A DNA stretch of 64,000 nucleotides from Trichobilharzia regenti (GCA_944472135.2 OX235262.1:168329509-168393508); one strand, 5' to 3'. Positions 32,827 to 43,990 are shown, counted from the stretch's first letter. Numbers and translations: made by a program. Notes: generated by a model from the letters alone, not told the origin.

Positions 32827-33187
32827 TGTCAGCCAAGTCTCATAAACTGTTCAGCTCTTACTACGCTGGACCTCAGGCTGTCCTTAGAAGACTTTCAGAA
32901 ACACTTAGTATTAACCAACGCGAAAACGAAAACACTGATTGGCGGCTCAAGAATCCTTTGTTCTTACGCAAATGCGTAACCAACAATAAGGTTATCAAAC
33001 ACAAGGTCTAAGAATAAATGTTATAACAGTAAATCACGATTATACTTCTGATAGTTTCCTGTCTTCCACTGGACAGCGAACGATGAGACGATGACTGATG
33101 GATTGATAACTCCCCCGAAAAATATAGAGGAATTGGGTTAGAGCAAACAACTACCAATTAATCGTTCAAAATTCAACTAAATTGACA
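32827..33187 (-). repeat. 5' LTR of old BEL element
   Basis: 361 bp, partner of 4536-4895, ending ATTGACA. It is flanked outside by GGGCA. Confidence 0.85.
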
Positions 33188-33192
33188 GGGCA

Positions 33193-33717
33193 TTTGAGAG
33201 AGAAATAGCCTACAGACATAAGTTAGATGTGTGTTTCGAGGATGTTAAACACTTGTGTTATCATCCGTGATGACTGAAATATTCCATAACACATCGAAGA
33301 GATCATGCGATGAATGAGGCAGGTTGCTGAATTTCCTGGTGTATATATCTATTTTGATGAAGTTCCTGGTTAAAATTGCTTAGCTAAAGATGTGATACTA
33401 GTTTAATTTACATTCGCACATGGAATTTCAGAAGACCGCATTTGATCAGTGCATGAAACGGCATCAGATTATGTTGATATCAGTGTGCATTGGGGCACGA
33501 AGATAGCATAAATGGTCCCTCTAAAATGTTAGACTAATTAAAATTAGTAAAAGCTTTCTGTCGATCACTAATTAGAAAGATAAAAAAACCTGAATCGCCG
33601 AAAATTTATCACCTACTAACGTATATACTCATCCTATATCCTCACCTTTGAGTTACTAATACCCATCTTAAATCTTTTCATATAGAAACTTCACATGGTG
33701 TTTTGGTCAGACGTAGA
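33193..33717. other. Intergenic, nothing recognised
   Basis: AT-rich, with no coding block, LTR or tRNA-like head seen. Confidence 0.4.
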
Positions 33718-33850
33718 ACGCACTGCGGTTAAGACTCTCATCAACCATGCACGTGATTCGGGGCTAATATCAATGGTCAGCCGGCTAAATTTTGCCTATC
33801 AACATCACATACTGAAAATTCCATAGCTGTGCCAAAATACAGTTTGGAAT
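33718..33850 (+). mobile_element. Degenerate tRNA-derived SINE (family 2)
   Basis: GCGGTTAAGACTCTC and the following CAACCATGCACGTGATTCGG correspond to the head of the SINE at 21233-21466. CTGAAAATTCCATAG and ACAGTTTGGAATAAAG match its tail. Confidence 0.55.
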
Positions 33851-34489
33851 AAAGATATAGTAGGAAAAAAGTAATGATCAAATACTTGAGACAAAGCTAA
33901 CTGATTTGAGCATCTAGGTTTCTGATGATTCCTCTCGTTTGGTAAACGTAGACGAATGTAGATATCCACTCCTTCAGCAGCTGCTTGACAAGGTTTTCGG
34001 TCAGCTTATGGAATCTACTTTCCATCTTGATACTATGCACTGGTGAAGAGCTGTTATTTAGTCTTAGAGATATAGTCAGTATACTATTTCAGACAGTAAG
34101 TACGGGTTCTTTTTTACGGGTTCCCATTTCTGTGGAATGAAACTGCTCATCACCTCCTTTATAACACACCTTATCCAGCCTCCGTGACAACTCGTTGCCA
34201 CCGAGTGGACTTAGACCAAGAGCGGTAATGCTTCTTCTGTGTGCGGCAGTGCCGGAATGAACGTTATTACTGATGAACTGTGCCATGATATTTAATCGGG
34301 AGACAACTAACTCATGACTGCTGGAATTCTACATTATATTTTAATAGCCATTTCGTGTGTTTCTCTCAATTTTCTCTTGGCTCCCTTTTGCCCCAACCGC
34401 AGGGGGCTGCATATACTACCTTTGTATTGGACCATGTGTGGAAGAAACCAACGATGGTATCTCATGTCTCTCCAGATGGTCCAAAGCCC

Positions 34490-35490
34490 GTTGTAAGGAG
34501 AAGTGTTTCGCATAGAGCTGGAAAGCACACACAGGAAAATCAATCCAATCACCACAGAAACTTCAACGCACACGAAAAATATTGAAAACGCAGAAAATAT
34601 AGGAAACCAAACTTATTTTTGCTGGAATCAGGGAGGCAAAATGACACATCGGACTGGTGAAAGCCTTCGGGAAGCCAGTCAATCGATGTGTCTTCTTCCA
34701 TTATGCAGTTACTGTATAACACTGTGAGACTTAATCAAAATACATTTTACCCATTATGGGATTATGCCCTGCTACAATGCACAAGTTTTATTCTTATATC
34801 GATGTGTCTTCTCCCGATGATAGCGAGAATCGGAATGGAGACGCAGAATGTACTTACAACGTAGGAAGCTAAGAAGGTTATCCAGGTCACCAAAGAAATG
34901 AGAAGATATGGCACATAAGTGCTAGGGATCAGACAGAGCAGATGGAAAGCATGTGAAATATCAAAATTGTTAACTTGAGAGTCAGTAATCTACCCCGGTA
35001 ACCCAGATGATCATCACAAGCACACTGAGGGAGTAGCGATCATGATGTCACCAACAGCAACCGCAGCTCTTATGCAGTGGAAACAGATTTCATCCAGGAT
35101 AATGACAGCAGGGTTCAACTCAAAAGGAAGGAAGTTTAAAGTAATCCATCGCTAATCGCCTACAAAAAATTGGGACGGCAGAAGAAGGATGATTTCTATA
35201 GATGACTGCAGACAGTAGTGGACAACACCCTAAGTGAAGGCATTCGAGGTGAAAATTAGAGTAAGACCAGGCTACCAGCCTATTATTACCGATGTTAATC
35301 GTAACTGTGGTGGACTGGATTATGTGGGACACGGGGAGCGAGAAGGCAGAAATACATTCAGCCAATAAGACGACTCTTGAAGATCTAGATTTCGTGGAAG
35401 ATTCGTGTCTAATGCCACAGAAATCCGGATATTTTAAGGCGAAAATGGTTGACAGTTTTAAAATCCAATGTAACAAGGGGAAGTGAGACA
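34490..35490 (+). mobile_element. Degraded RTE-clade LINE fragments
   Basis: A 5' region (CACAGAAACTTCAACG at about 34555) is shared with 40690-40900. It is followed by an endonuclease remnant near 34880-35150 (VIYPGNPDDHHKHTEGVAIM, SSRIMTAGFNSKGRKF) and a palm remnant near 35370-35410 (TLEDLDFVEDSCL, the position of the FADD-type motif). Stops and deletions are frequent. Confidence 0.65.
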
Positions 35491-35499
35491 ATTATATGC

Positions 35500-35790
35500 G
35501 AAACTTTATTTATCAAATCAAATGCAAACATGTTTAATAGGAATGATTCAACACCTGTTACAGATATCTGAAAAATCCTACTACCCTTACGCGGAGTGTG
35601 AAGGAATAAAGAGAACTATAAACCGAAAGTTTCAAAGTTGTGAATTATGAATAATATGATTATGAACAATAGTAAATTGTGTTCGAAACGCTGTCATCCA
35701 GTAAATAATACTGTTTCACTGTGTGTGATGTATCTAATAAACAAATTGTTATGGGATCTGCCGAAGTGTATTTGTTATCACTTTATTTTT
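35500..35790 (+). mobile_element. 3' end of a Penelope-like element (subfamily B)
   Basis: A short coding tail (MFNRNDSTPV) is followed by the conserved terminal hairpin GAACA...TGTTC (35664-35684), GAAAC and GCTGTC. CAGTAAATAATACTG comes next and an ATGGGAT end. The same module ends the elements at 46080-46810 and 52570-55080. Confidence 0.6.
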
Positions 35791-35817
35791 ACATAATAAT
35801 ATTGTCACTCAACAGGT

Positions 35818-36085
35818 GTCAATGGACGTGAAAATTGTACGTTTATTTATTGGAACTGGTAGCCATTGGTGGGCAACTCGAAGGCGCGAATAGTTCAATC
35901 GTGTACAGGTTTGAAGAGAATGAAAGAATACGAATAAAAGTACATTATATTTTGTATAAAACATTTGTTTATAGACTTGTACTTATCCAGACTTTAATTG
36001 CCAAACAATTAGACTTTCTTAAAGTACCGGTGTTTTGGAGTTAAAGTCGAGAAAGTCATAGTAATTGTCGGTTCGGATCGTCTTC
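35818..36085 (+). repeat. Possible diverged BEL-family LTR
   Basis: It begins TGTCAATGGACGTGAAAATTG, close to the BEL LTR start. Further along it has ACATTTGTTTATAGAC and CGGTGTTTTGGAG, which sit in the same order as in the LTRs at 6180 and 19030. No internal region or partner LTR is adjacent, so it may be a solo LTR. The right edge is uncertain. Confidence 0.4.
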
Positions 36086-36099
36086 GTTACAATAGGAAC

Positions 36100-36358
36100 T
36101 TAGGGTTAAGTTCCCTGACAGAAGTCATATAAATAAATGAAGATGGATAGAGCACACTCTTTGGAGACAATTGGATGACATAGCGCCACAGGTCAGCCCT
36201 CCAGTGAAATACGAATGGGGACAGACGAGTTGGGTGTATGTCCGGAAGTGACATGGAAGAGATGGTGTGTGGAAGAGTTGAAAGTCTATGGGCGATATAA
36301 AGAGGAGACGTTCTGTTGAAGCCCCTTGTTATTTTTGTAACCCACAGGAATAATAATA
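36100..36358 (+). mobile_element. RTE LINE 3' end
   Basis: RWIEHTLWRQLDDIAPQ and the trailing GTTGAAGCCCCTTGTTA plus AATAATAATAAT tail correspond to the extreme C-terminus and 3' end of RTE copies at 31400 and 41600. Confidence 0.6.
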
Positions 36359-36594
36359 ATCTAAGCAATTTTTTTGCTAATATCTGTAAATTTATCATTG
36401 TGTTAATGATATCAAAGATGATAAAATATCAATAAAAGCTACTGCAGGAACTAAAGTCGTTTGTGGATTTAGCAGGAATGATTCTACCGCACAAGTGGTA
36501 TTTATTCTGACGGGTGGTTCTGCACACAAATCTATCAACTTTAGAATTATGTTTGGTGAGAAATGCTTCACAATAATAATGATAATCAAGTTAA

Positions 36595-36905
36595 AGATTT
36601 TAGGTACATCGGTCGTTCAACGCGCACCCTGCCCATAAGGATTCAAGAACACTATCCAGCATGGTTGCGAAAAGGCAATACTGGTCCAAATACGGAGTGC
36701 GATAATTGAACACCTGGTTATCACTGATCATTCCATTTCAACAAACGCCTCCTTTAAAGTAATCCACAGAGTCAAGAATAACCTATTAAAGGCAATACGG
36801 TTTCGTCTTCTTTGTATCACTGAAGCTCCGGCCATTCATATTGAAAAACCGGAGCTGTGCATACAAAAGAAGATTACTCAACCACTTCTACTCTCATGGT
36901 AACAA
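36595..36905 (+). pseudogene. Penelope-like element (subfamily A), GIY-YIG C-terminal fragment
   Basis: RYIGRSTRTLPIRIQEHYP, then IIEHLVITDHSISTNASF and a terminal PLLLSW plus stop match the C-terminus of the frame at 38902-39801, with a frameshift. This domain is the element's endonuclease. Confidence 0.72.
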
Positions 36906-37499
36906 TGTTTTGATTTGATTTTTTTTAATTTTGATGACTTCATTTTTTTTCTTTGCCCGATCTTTAATTGCTTATAATTCTTGTATTCATTCAGAACTCT
37001 TACGTAATTTCGTATTCTCTACTTTGTTTCTATGTGCATCTTGAGTAAAACTCACTCATCAAACTATTCATATTATTACATAACTTCTTTTAACAACTGT
37101 TTTTGACAACTCATCATCTTTGTTACTACCCTAATTTCATTAACACCTAGTTTTCTTGACTTGTATTACCAATCTTCATCTGTTTAGTTAAAATAACCAT
37201 AACCAATTGTAATTTTGTTTGACAAACTTAATGTACACATACATACAAAATAACACATTTATATTTGCGATTGTACAGCTATGAAAATGAATTCGCCAAA
37301 AAGCAACTCTTCGCTGATCTACGTGTTTTGTTTTCATTAATGGCTGGATGGGGATTATCCATGAATCTTAAGAATTGACTGTTGAGAACTACTTGTGTTA
37401 GGTGAGGAAAACTGAATTTTCGAGCATGACTGGGAGCTTAACTAACAATAGTTTCACATAATTAATTAGATAATAATAATTCTTTGTATGACTCTTAGT

Positions 37500-37735
37500 T
37501 GTCCATCGGTGGTACTGCGGTGGAATTCTCGCCAACCACGCCTCATGTGGCCCGTGGTTCAATCCCCGACTGACGCATTCCTTTACCTCGCTAAGCCAGT
37601 AATAAAACTAGTAAAGCGGGGAGGTTGGGCATGAGGCTAGCAACCTCATTCCATGAAAATAAAATTGCCGAAATTTCGAGTCTCTAGCTTGAAGCCCGAT
37701 GTTCCACTGGGAATATAAAGGAATAACAATAAATA
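37500..37735 (+). mobile_element. tRNA-headed SINE with RTE-like body and tail (family 3)
   Basis: The head has GGTGGTACTGCGGTGG and a B-box-like CGTGGTTCAATCCCC. The body contains GGCATGAGGCTAGCAACCTC, found in the 5' region of the RTE copy at 29742. The tail GAAGCCCGATGTTCCACTGG resembles the RTE 3' end and is followed by AATAACAATAAATAG. A second copy, inverted, is at 56222-56440. Confidence 0.62.
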
Positions 37736-38089
37736 GATGACTGTTAGTTAATGGAAACAGAATATGAGCAAAATACACATTTCAGGATAAAAGGTGTATA
37801 TTCTTAGTTACAAATCGTGTTGAACGACATTTTTCGCCTTCCTGTGAGTCTCAAAAAGAATGTAGGGCTGTGAGGTTTTAGCAGCAGTGCTGTTCTTTAT
37901 TACAGGGTAACACTGCTGGTCCTCTGCCATCTTTCCATCTTTATAGGGCTTGATACCCGCTAAGAGTGGTTTAGCTGTGAGTTTGCCGAGAATTGAGCTG
38001 GCGCAATGTAAGCGATCGGCGAGTATTCTTCCGTTGAACCACTCGCGAACACAGTGAATTAAACAATGCAATATCAAGTGTTGGCCTTC

Positions 38090-38255
38090 AGAGATGTGAC
38101 TGGTTCCAGGTTTGATCACTTGCTAACATTAGTTAGGAAACAAGTGAAAAGCCACGGGAGTATAGAACAGCTGTTTCGTCCTACTCCGAGAGCCTTCATC
38201 AGTACACTCACCCATTGTAGGACCTTCCAGTTACAAAGCGAGCTCACAGACTATT
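38090..38255 (-). mobile_element. Schistosome alpha-type SINE with hammerhead core
   Basis: On the minus strand CAGTGGCTGAATAGTC starts a tRNA-like head, and ACTGGAAGGTCCTACAAT is the B-box region. A hammerhead-like segment follows and then a tail with GTGATCAAACCTGG. Alpha-type SINE-like repeats with hammerhead ribozymes are known from Schistosoma; membership here is inferred from this layout. Confidence 0.6.
38158..38214 (-). ncRNA. Hammerhead ribozyme relic
   Basis: On the minus strand it has GAGTGTA, then CTGATGA (38196-38202), a weak stem II ending GGAC, GAAA (38174-38177), CAGCTGTT and CTATACTCCC. Flanks AGTGTA and TATACT can pair as stem I with one wobble. The core boxes are intact. 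Stem II is disrupted and the cleavage triplet is GTT rather than GTC, so activity is doubtful. Confidence 0.5.
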
Positions 38256-38259
38256 CAGC

Positions 38260-38900
38260 CACTGATGTAACAGCCAATTGGTTTCAACTTCTGCATATTC
38301 CCGTCCGAAACAGCTCTCCAGTTCCTCTGGTTTTCCAGTGGTTCTCTAAACGATGTCAGCCCGTGATCAAATCTACAATTCAATATGTTTAAACTGTACA
38401 AAAATCTGTCATTTGCTTGTATTCCATCCTTTTAAGAATAAACCATAAAGGATTGCATGTCTGTGCAATCAAAATAGCAATTTAGGCGAGTTAATAAATA
38501 AATAAAACTGAAATGATGACTTCTGAAGAGTAAAATGATGGGCGAAACATTTTCATTCTATTCATACACTAGAATAACTATTACACACCAGGTGAAAAGG
38601 TATGAAGGTGGATTTATAATTACTCTATAATAGCAAAAGTATGTTAAATTTTAAAAGGATCTACAATTGGCAAAAATGTATAAATAATTAGTGAATTTTT
38701 TCGTTAGTAAATTTAATTGCTTTACATGCAGATAAGCCTTAGTTGTGGTGACCTTAATATTTCTAATACAATTGATAAATAATAATTTGTTTAACATTTT
38801 CTTAACTTAAGGTGTGATGCACATGAAACTAACTAAAAGTGTTAATATGGAAAAATTTCTAATATTTCCAGGCCTTCATTCATGTTACTTATTGAATAAT
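38260..38900. other. SINE tail and AT-rich sequence
   Basis: 38320-38395 resembles the 3' part of an alpha-type SINE in plus orientation (CCGAAACAGCTCTCCAGTTC, GTGATCAAATC). From 38400 to 38900 I see no coding block. ATGATGACTTCTGAAG...GGCGAAACATTTTC (about 38513-38552) resembles a Penelope terminal motif. Confidence 0.4.
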
Positions 38901-38901
38901 A

Positions 38902-39801
38902 ATGATGATGGCCACGATCTCAATCAGTTCCTACAAATATTCAATAAATGCTATTCAGCTACAAAGTTCACTCTTTAAATTGATAAACGGATCTAAAATC
39001 CCTGTTCTTATTGTTGAACTCACAAGGAGAGTTGATAGAACTTTAAGAAGGTCCATCAGTGGGAAACCCATATGGAACGGCCAAATGACAAGCTTCTACA
39101 GCTGGGTACCGATCAGTCGAAAAAGAAACCTAGTTAGGTCTCTTGCCACTCGCGTCCGACGCATCTGCAGCCCTCATACGCCGAAGCACGAAGAACTACA
39201 CTTCCTGAAAGAAGCCTTCATACAAAACAGTTATCCATCAAGATTCGTAGACAAAAACATCAAACAGAAAATCCAAAAGCAAGACACACCATCCGTGCCA
39301 AAAAAGATGCTTTATATGAACCTGGACTTCAAAGATGGCCTACTCAGTGATGTACTTAGGAGAAGAATTTCCACTTTCTTTGAGTCAGCATTGAGAGTAG
39401 TGTTCTCCAGTCGCCCGCTGATTTGCAGAAGCCCAAAGGACAATATCTTGCACCTGACCACTTCTGTGTGTATATACCAGTTCACCTGTTGCTGTAGAGC
39501 CATATACATCGGCCGTTCAACTCGCATCCTGTCAAAAATGGTCAAAGAACGCTATCCAGCGTGGTTGCAGAAAGGAAGTAGTGGCCGTATAAGCAGTGCA
39601 GTAATCGAACACCTCGTCAACACTGATCATTCCATCTCAACAAACGCCTCCTTCAAAGTAATCTACAAAGTGAAGAACAACCTTCCAAAGACAATACGTT
39701 ACCGTCTTCTTTGCATCGCAGAAGCCCTAGCCATTCAGTTGGAAGAACCAGAACTATGCACACAAAATAAAATCATTCAGCCACTTATACTCTCATGGTA
39801 A
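38902..39801 (+). CDS. Penelope-like element C-terminal ORF with GIY-YIG endonuclease (299 aa)
   Basis: The longest uninterrupted Penelope-like frame in the window. It starts after the reverse transcriptase catalytic region. It opens with the distal RT part (GSKIPVLIVELTRRVDRTL, SISGKPIWNGQMTSFYSWV) and a linker (KEAFIQNSYPSRFVDKN). A Cys-containing segment follows (CIYQFTCCCR), then the endonuclease motif AIYIGRSTR near residue 200 and a C-terminal PLILSW. The ATG chosen is the first in frame but is probably not a real start, since the element is 5'-truncated. Without its RT core it is not autonomous. A shared C-terminus with 36595, 50071 and 56721 copies supports the family. Confidence 0.78.
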   Translation: MMMATISISSYKYSINAIQLQSSLFKLINGSKIPVLIVELTRRVDRTLRRSISGKPIWNGQMTSFYSWVPISRKRNLVRSLATRVRRICSPHTPKHEELHFLKEAFIQNSYPSRFVDKNIKQKIQKQDTPSVPKKMLYMNLDFKDGLLSDVLRRRISTFFESALRVVFSSRPLICRSPKDNILHLTTSVCIYQFTCCCRAIYIGRSTRILSKMVKERYPAWLQKGSSGRISSAVIEHLVNTDHSISTNASFKVIYKVKNNLPKTIRYRLLCIAEALAIQLEEPELCTQNKIIQPLILSW

Positions 39802-40219
39802 AAACTCCGTTGATTTGACTTAACTATTGTTTGCATGCTTATTTTTTCTAACTACTTAAAACGCTTGCGTAAAATTCCGTATGTTATTATGTTTCCATGT
39901 ACACCCTGAGCACAAATCCTTTGTTATTACGTAACTCTTGTTTAACAATCATTTGTGACAACTCATCACTTTTGTTACTATCCTCTTATATCAACATCCA
40001 ATTCACCTGGACTTACTCTCCGCTGAACTACTGGTCTTCTCTCCAATAATAATTGTCTAACTGATATCAATTTGTGATCAAACTAGAAACAAATCGGATC
40101 CCTGCAGACTATGTCTTCGAAATTAACCTGATGCTTGCTAATGGGTGATTGGCCACAGGACGAAGTTTTCTGGAGGGCTCCGCAGTGGGAAATAGTGACA
40201 ACTCGGTCAGGTGTGAGCG

Positions 40220-40450
40220 TATAGTGGCCGGTGGTCCAGCTAAAATCACTAATTGGTAGAAGTTGGAATTTATGGATTGGCTACTGAATCCTATCCCAGT
40301 GGCAGAATCGTCTACGAGATTGTCTTTTAATCGGAATCTCCAGGGCTAGAACGCCAATGGGTTTGTACTAGTATGAAACAGCTGTCCAGTACTCATTGCC
40401 TAGTATTCAATAGTTCTCTAACTGGCATCAACCCGTAATCAAAATTGGAC
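40220..40450 (+). mobile_element. Alpha-type SINE with eroded hammerhead
   Basis: A leader module GCTAAAATCAC...TGGTAGAAGTT is followed by the tRNA-like CCCAGTGGCAGAATCG. GAAACAGCTGTCCAGTACTC then marks the 3' half of the hammerhead. The CTGATGA box is lost. The same leader precedes copies at 53990 and 59325. Confidence 0.55.
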
Positions 40451-40689
40451 TAGTAAAAAATCATACGGAGGAACATAAAGAACGAGTTTAATTGATGTTT
40501 GTGTTATTCAAGTTCATTTGAAGCAATTTATCGAATGAACCACTGTGTACCTGTGTTCATGGACTGATTCAATTTTGATGCTTCTTACATACATGAATTA
40601 TTGTATTACTGGCTCTGTACGGTTACGGTAAACTGCGATTTTACGATCAAAATAACCACTCTTAGTTTAATAGTTCGCTGTTTTTTCTA

Positions 40690-41220
40690 GACGGCTTAAA
40701 GCCCAGGAAAAGAGGAAATCTTGAGCGTGACTTTAGCGAGCCTACTCCGAAAAATCAATTCAATCTCCACAGAAACTTCAAAGTAAAACTGAGTGGCACA
40801 GGCTGGTGAAATCCTTCAGAGAAACTAGTTAGCCAATGTTTCCTTTTTCAACGACAGGCAGAAATTAGCATGGGGACGTGGAGTCTTTGTTCAGTATAGG
40901 CAGCAGCAATAAGCTGTGAGAGTGAAACAATCGAGGACTCATCGGTCAAAAAAAATTTATTAAAGAAAATGGAGGTCGATTGAACAGAAGCTTAGAAGAT
41001 CACTGAATGACATCACGTTCCAGGTCAACTCTACAGTTGAACGCGAATGGGAAATGACTAGTTAGGAATCCTAGGGTGATTTGGAGGAGACAGTATGATG
41101 ATGAGATGAAAACCTATGGGCAATCGTGGGTTTAGTTGAAGAAGAATTCAGAAAACTGGATGGAATGGAGATGTGTTGCTGAAGTCTTATGTCTCACTCG
41201 GAACTTAAGGGAGTAATAAT
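40690..41220 (+). mobile_element. Short internally deleted RTE element
   Basis: The 5' region (CTCCACAGAAACTTCAAAG) matches 34500-34600. The sequence then passes within about 200 bp to the RTE C-terminus (RRQYDDEMKTYGQSWV, CVAEVLCLTRNLRE) and AATAATAAT tail. It thus keeps both ends and lacks the middle. Confidence 0.58.
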
Positions 41221-41548
41221 AATTAAGATTGAAATGATTGATTGATGCTTACTGTTCAACAGACTTTGACATTCTACTCTTTGTATTAATTATGAAAGAA
41301 AGAAGTGTTGACTAGACAGAATTTGATTATATTCTGCAGCCTAGTTTCCCACCACTTTGCTCACCTGTTATTCCTTGTCTTGAGTTGTCCAATGCTGCAG
41401 TCATTTCAAGTAAGGTTAAAAATAGACTAATAATTGTAAGATTAAAATATGAGTATTGTAACAGAGCGGAATTTCCTAATGAACACTGTGTCAAATAAAT
41501 GCATCTGTTTAAACTCAGACTGGTCAATTTTGATAGAACCTGTTTGCA

Positions 41549-41549
<1 letters not shown>

Positions 41550-41602
<53 letters not shown>
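41550..41602. repeat. (ATT)n microsatellite at RTE 3' tail
   Basis: About 17 perfect ATT units directly next to the 3' end of the minus-strand RTE copy, so it is an expanded LINE tail. Shorter ATT runs at 46633-46654 and around 57660 are similar. Confidence 0.85.
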
Positions 41603-41604
<2 letters not shown>

Positions 41605-43085
41605 CCTTTAATTCCTACAGGGGCATAGGGCTTCAGCCGCGCGTCTCCATTGCCTTAGGTTTTCTGCCAACTTTTTCACCTCGCTCCAAGTCTGCCCACA
41701 TGCTTTCATTTCCTCTTCACATGACCTCATCCAAGTCACCTTTGGACGACCAACTCGCCGCTTCCCTTTCGGGTTCCACTCGAGCAATGGCTTGTCTAGT
41801 GATATCACTTGGTGTTTTCCTAAGAGTATGGCCAATCCATCTCCATTTCTTCCTGCCTATTCGTTGCACAATCAGTTCCTTCTGGGTTTGTTCGCTCATG
41901 TCCTGAGATCCCTGTTGCTGATCTTTCCTGGCCAGCCATCTGATCTTGAGTGTTGAGCGAAGACAACTGTTAATGAAGGTCTGAAGTTTGTTTGAGATGC
42001 TCTTCACGACGTGCCAAGTCTCCGATCCATATAGAAGCACTGACTTCACATTGGAGTTGAAAATTCGGATCTTAATTTTTATGCTGAGTGCTGTTGACCT
42101 CCACACAGTCTTAAGAGTAGTGAAAGCTTGTCTTGCTTTTCCGATTCTGGCTTTGATATCCTCGTCAGTTCCGCCTGGAGTTGAAACGATGCTTCACAGG
42201 TAGGTAGGTACAGGAGATTGCTTCTTTCAGGTTCCTCCCATTTATGCTGATTGTTGTCTGTTGTTGTTGTTGCTGTTGGTGTTGGCCAAGAATCTTCATC
42301 ACCTCTGTTTCATCTATGTTCACCTTAATGGTGTCCTATCTTTGATGTTTCTTCTATCGCCAACTTGTTGCTTTTCACTTGCATATCTTCCAGTTTATGG
42401 GAAATCAGACATATATCATCGGCGAAATCCAGATCCTCCAAGTTTTTGTGTGAGTCCATTTTATGCCTGTTTCCTCATTGCCTTGCCCGCTGTCTGTCGC
42501 ACTATCCAATCTACTGCAATCAGGAAGATCATTGGCAGTAGTAGACAGCCTTGTCTCACTCCCATCCTCACTTTAAGGCTTCCGTAAGTTTCCCATTGTG
42601 GATTACTTGGTATGCAGCATTGTCCTACAGCTATTGAATGAGATGTATAATTGTCGACGGCACCCGTAGTAGCGAAGTAGTTACCAAATCACCTCTCGAT
42701 CGACGCTGTCTGCTGAAGGCCTTTTCAAAATCGATGAAGTTGAGATAGAGAGGTGATTGCCATTCTAAGCTTTGTTCAATGATGATTCGTAAAGTGGCGA
42801 TTTGATCAATACATGATTTGTTTCTCCTGAATCCGGCCTGTTCCAGTCGAAGTTTTTCATCCAGGGCTTGTTTGATTCTCTTTAGGATGATGCGGCTTCG
42901 TATTTTGCTTGGGATGGACAGGGGCATAGTTCCGCGCCAGTTTTTGCATTGACTTAAGTCTCCTTTCTTTGGTAGTTTGAATAAGTATCCTTTCTTCCAA
43001 TCCTCGGGTACTTTGACATGCTTCCACACCTTCTCCAGTAGTGGTGTCATCAAGTCCACTGTTGTCTCTGGGTCCATTTTCAATG
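41603..43085 (-). mobile_element. RTE-clade LINE, 5'-truncated
   Basis: Frame 43083-42631 has the reverse transcriptase start (KVPEDWKKGYLFKLPKKGDL, LRLEQAGFRRNKSCIDQI, LNFIDFEKAF). A degraded palm follows (VRQGCLL near 42555). Frame 42106-41717 gives the post-RT region (LLYGSETWHVV, KWRWIGHTLRK). Frame 41835-41608 gives the C-terminus (KRRVGRPKVTWMRSCEEEM, WRRAAEALCPCRN). Frameshifts make it inactive. Confidence 0.8.
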
Positions 43086-43199
43086 CTGGGTCCTGTTTAC
43101 ATACTGTCGTTAAAATATGATTGAAGAATCCTCAGAATAAGTTCACTACCTTTTATAAGCTAATGAAATAAAAACAGCTGATAGTGTTTGATTAGAAGT

Positions 43200-43990
43200 T
43201 TTATTGATAAAAATGAGATACACATTAATACTAGTGGAACAAGTGAAATAATACCGCGGACAGTTCAAAGTAAGAACATTAATATTAGAAAAAGATATAT
43301 AAGCGAACAACATTGTTTCCAATTAGATCTTCTTCAGGCTTTACTCTCATTGTCATAGATTTATATATAATTAGAATAGTAATAGTAAAAATTGACGTAA
43401 TAAAGGAAGAGAATACAAATTGAATAGACAAAATGAAAAAAATGGAAAATTGGTAGAGCCAAATTATGATTTGGGATTACCATACTATAGCATAGAGGGA
43501 TTAAGACCAAGACCGTGACCATGACCAAAGCCGTACATACTTGACTCATCTGTATTGCTGAAGCTCTGGCTATCGAAACAGAAAAGTCAGATCTCTGTGT
43601 ACAGAAAAAAGTTCGTTCAACCCCTCCAAATTTCATGGTCTTTTGCTGTAGTATGGTAATCCCCGATCATATTTTGGCTCCACTAATTTTTCATTTTTTC
43701 ATTTTGTCTATTCAATTTGTATTCTCTTTCTTAATTACGTCAATTGTTAATGTTGCTATTCTCACTTCGAACTGTCCCCGATATTATTTCACTTGTTCCA
43801 CTTGTCATTCTAAATCAATTCTTTTTTACAACGTTAAATTCTATGCTATAAAATTTCACACGATATTACGTAACGCTTTTGTTATATTCGATTTGTCTAC
43901 TAGTCCTATAAATGCACACCCTTTTTCAAGTTCTATCCATCTTATGAATTATTCCATATGCGACATTAACTGTTCTGCCACTTGACATTT
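43200..43990. repeat. Inverted pair of Penelope-like 3' ends
   Basis: Minus-oriented arm at about 43200-43498 and plus-oriented arm at about 43641-43830 share GTATGGTAATCCC, TTTTGTCTATTCAATTTG, ATTACGTCAATT, GAACTGTCC and ATTATTTCACTTGTTCCAC. Between them, 43535-43635 carries a subfamily A coding tail (IAEALAIETEKS). The left arm has an extra segment with CCTGAAGAAG and GGAAAC. Confidence 0.6.

Larger units (their letters stand above)
4536..33187 (-). mobile_element. Old BEL/Pao gag-only LTR element, host of the nested cluster
   Basis: The element runs right to left. Its 5' LTR is 33187-32827, and its gag remnants lie at 32721-31573, 21602-21479, about 19992-19388 and 6179-6073. Its 3' non-coding region is 6072-4896 and its 3' LTR is 4895-4536. 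The outer flanks are GAGCA (4531-4535) and GGGCA (33188-33192), a five-base target duplication with one change. The total of 28,652 bp falls to about 3.99 kb after subtracting gypsy element A, the young BEL element and the 1.5 kb insert with their duplications. No protease, reverse transcriptase or integrase of BEL type remains anywhere between the pieces, and consecutive gag pieces abut the insertions directly. The order of pieces and the duplication make one original insertion the simplest reading. Confidence 0.85.
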
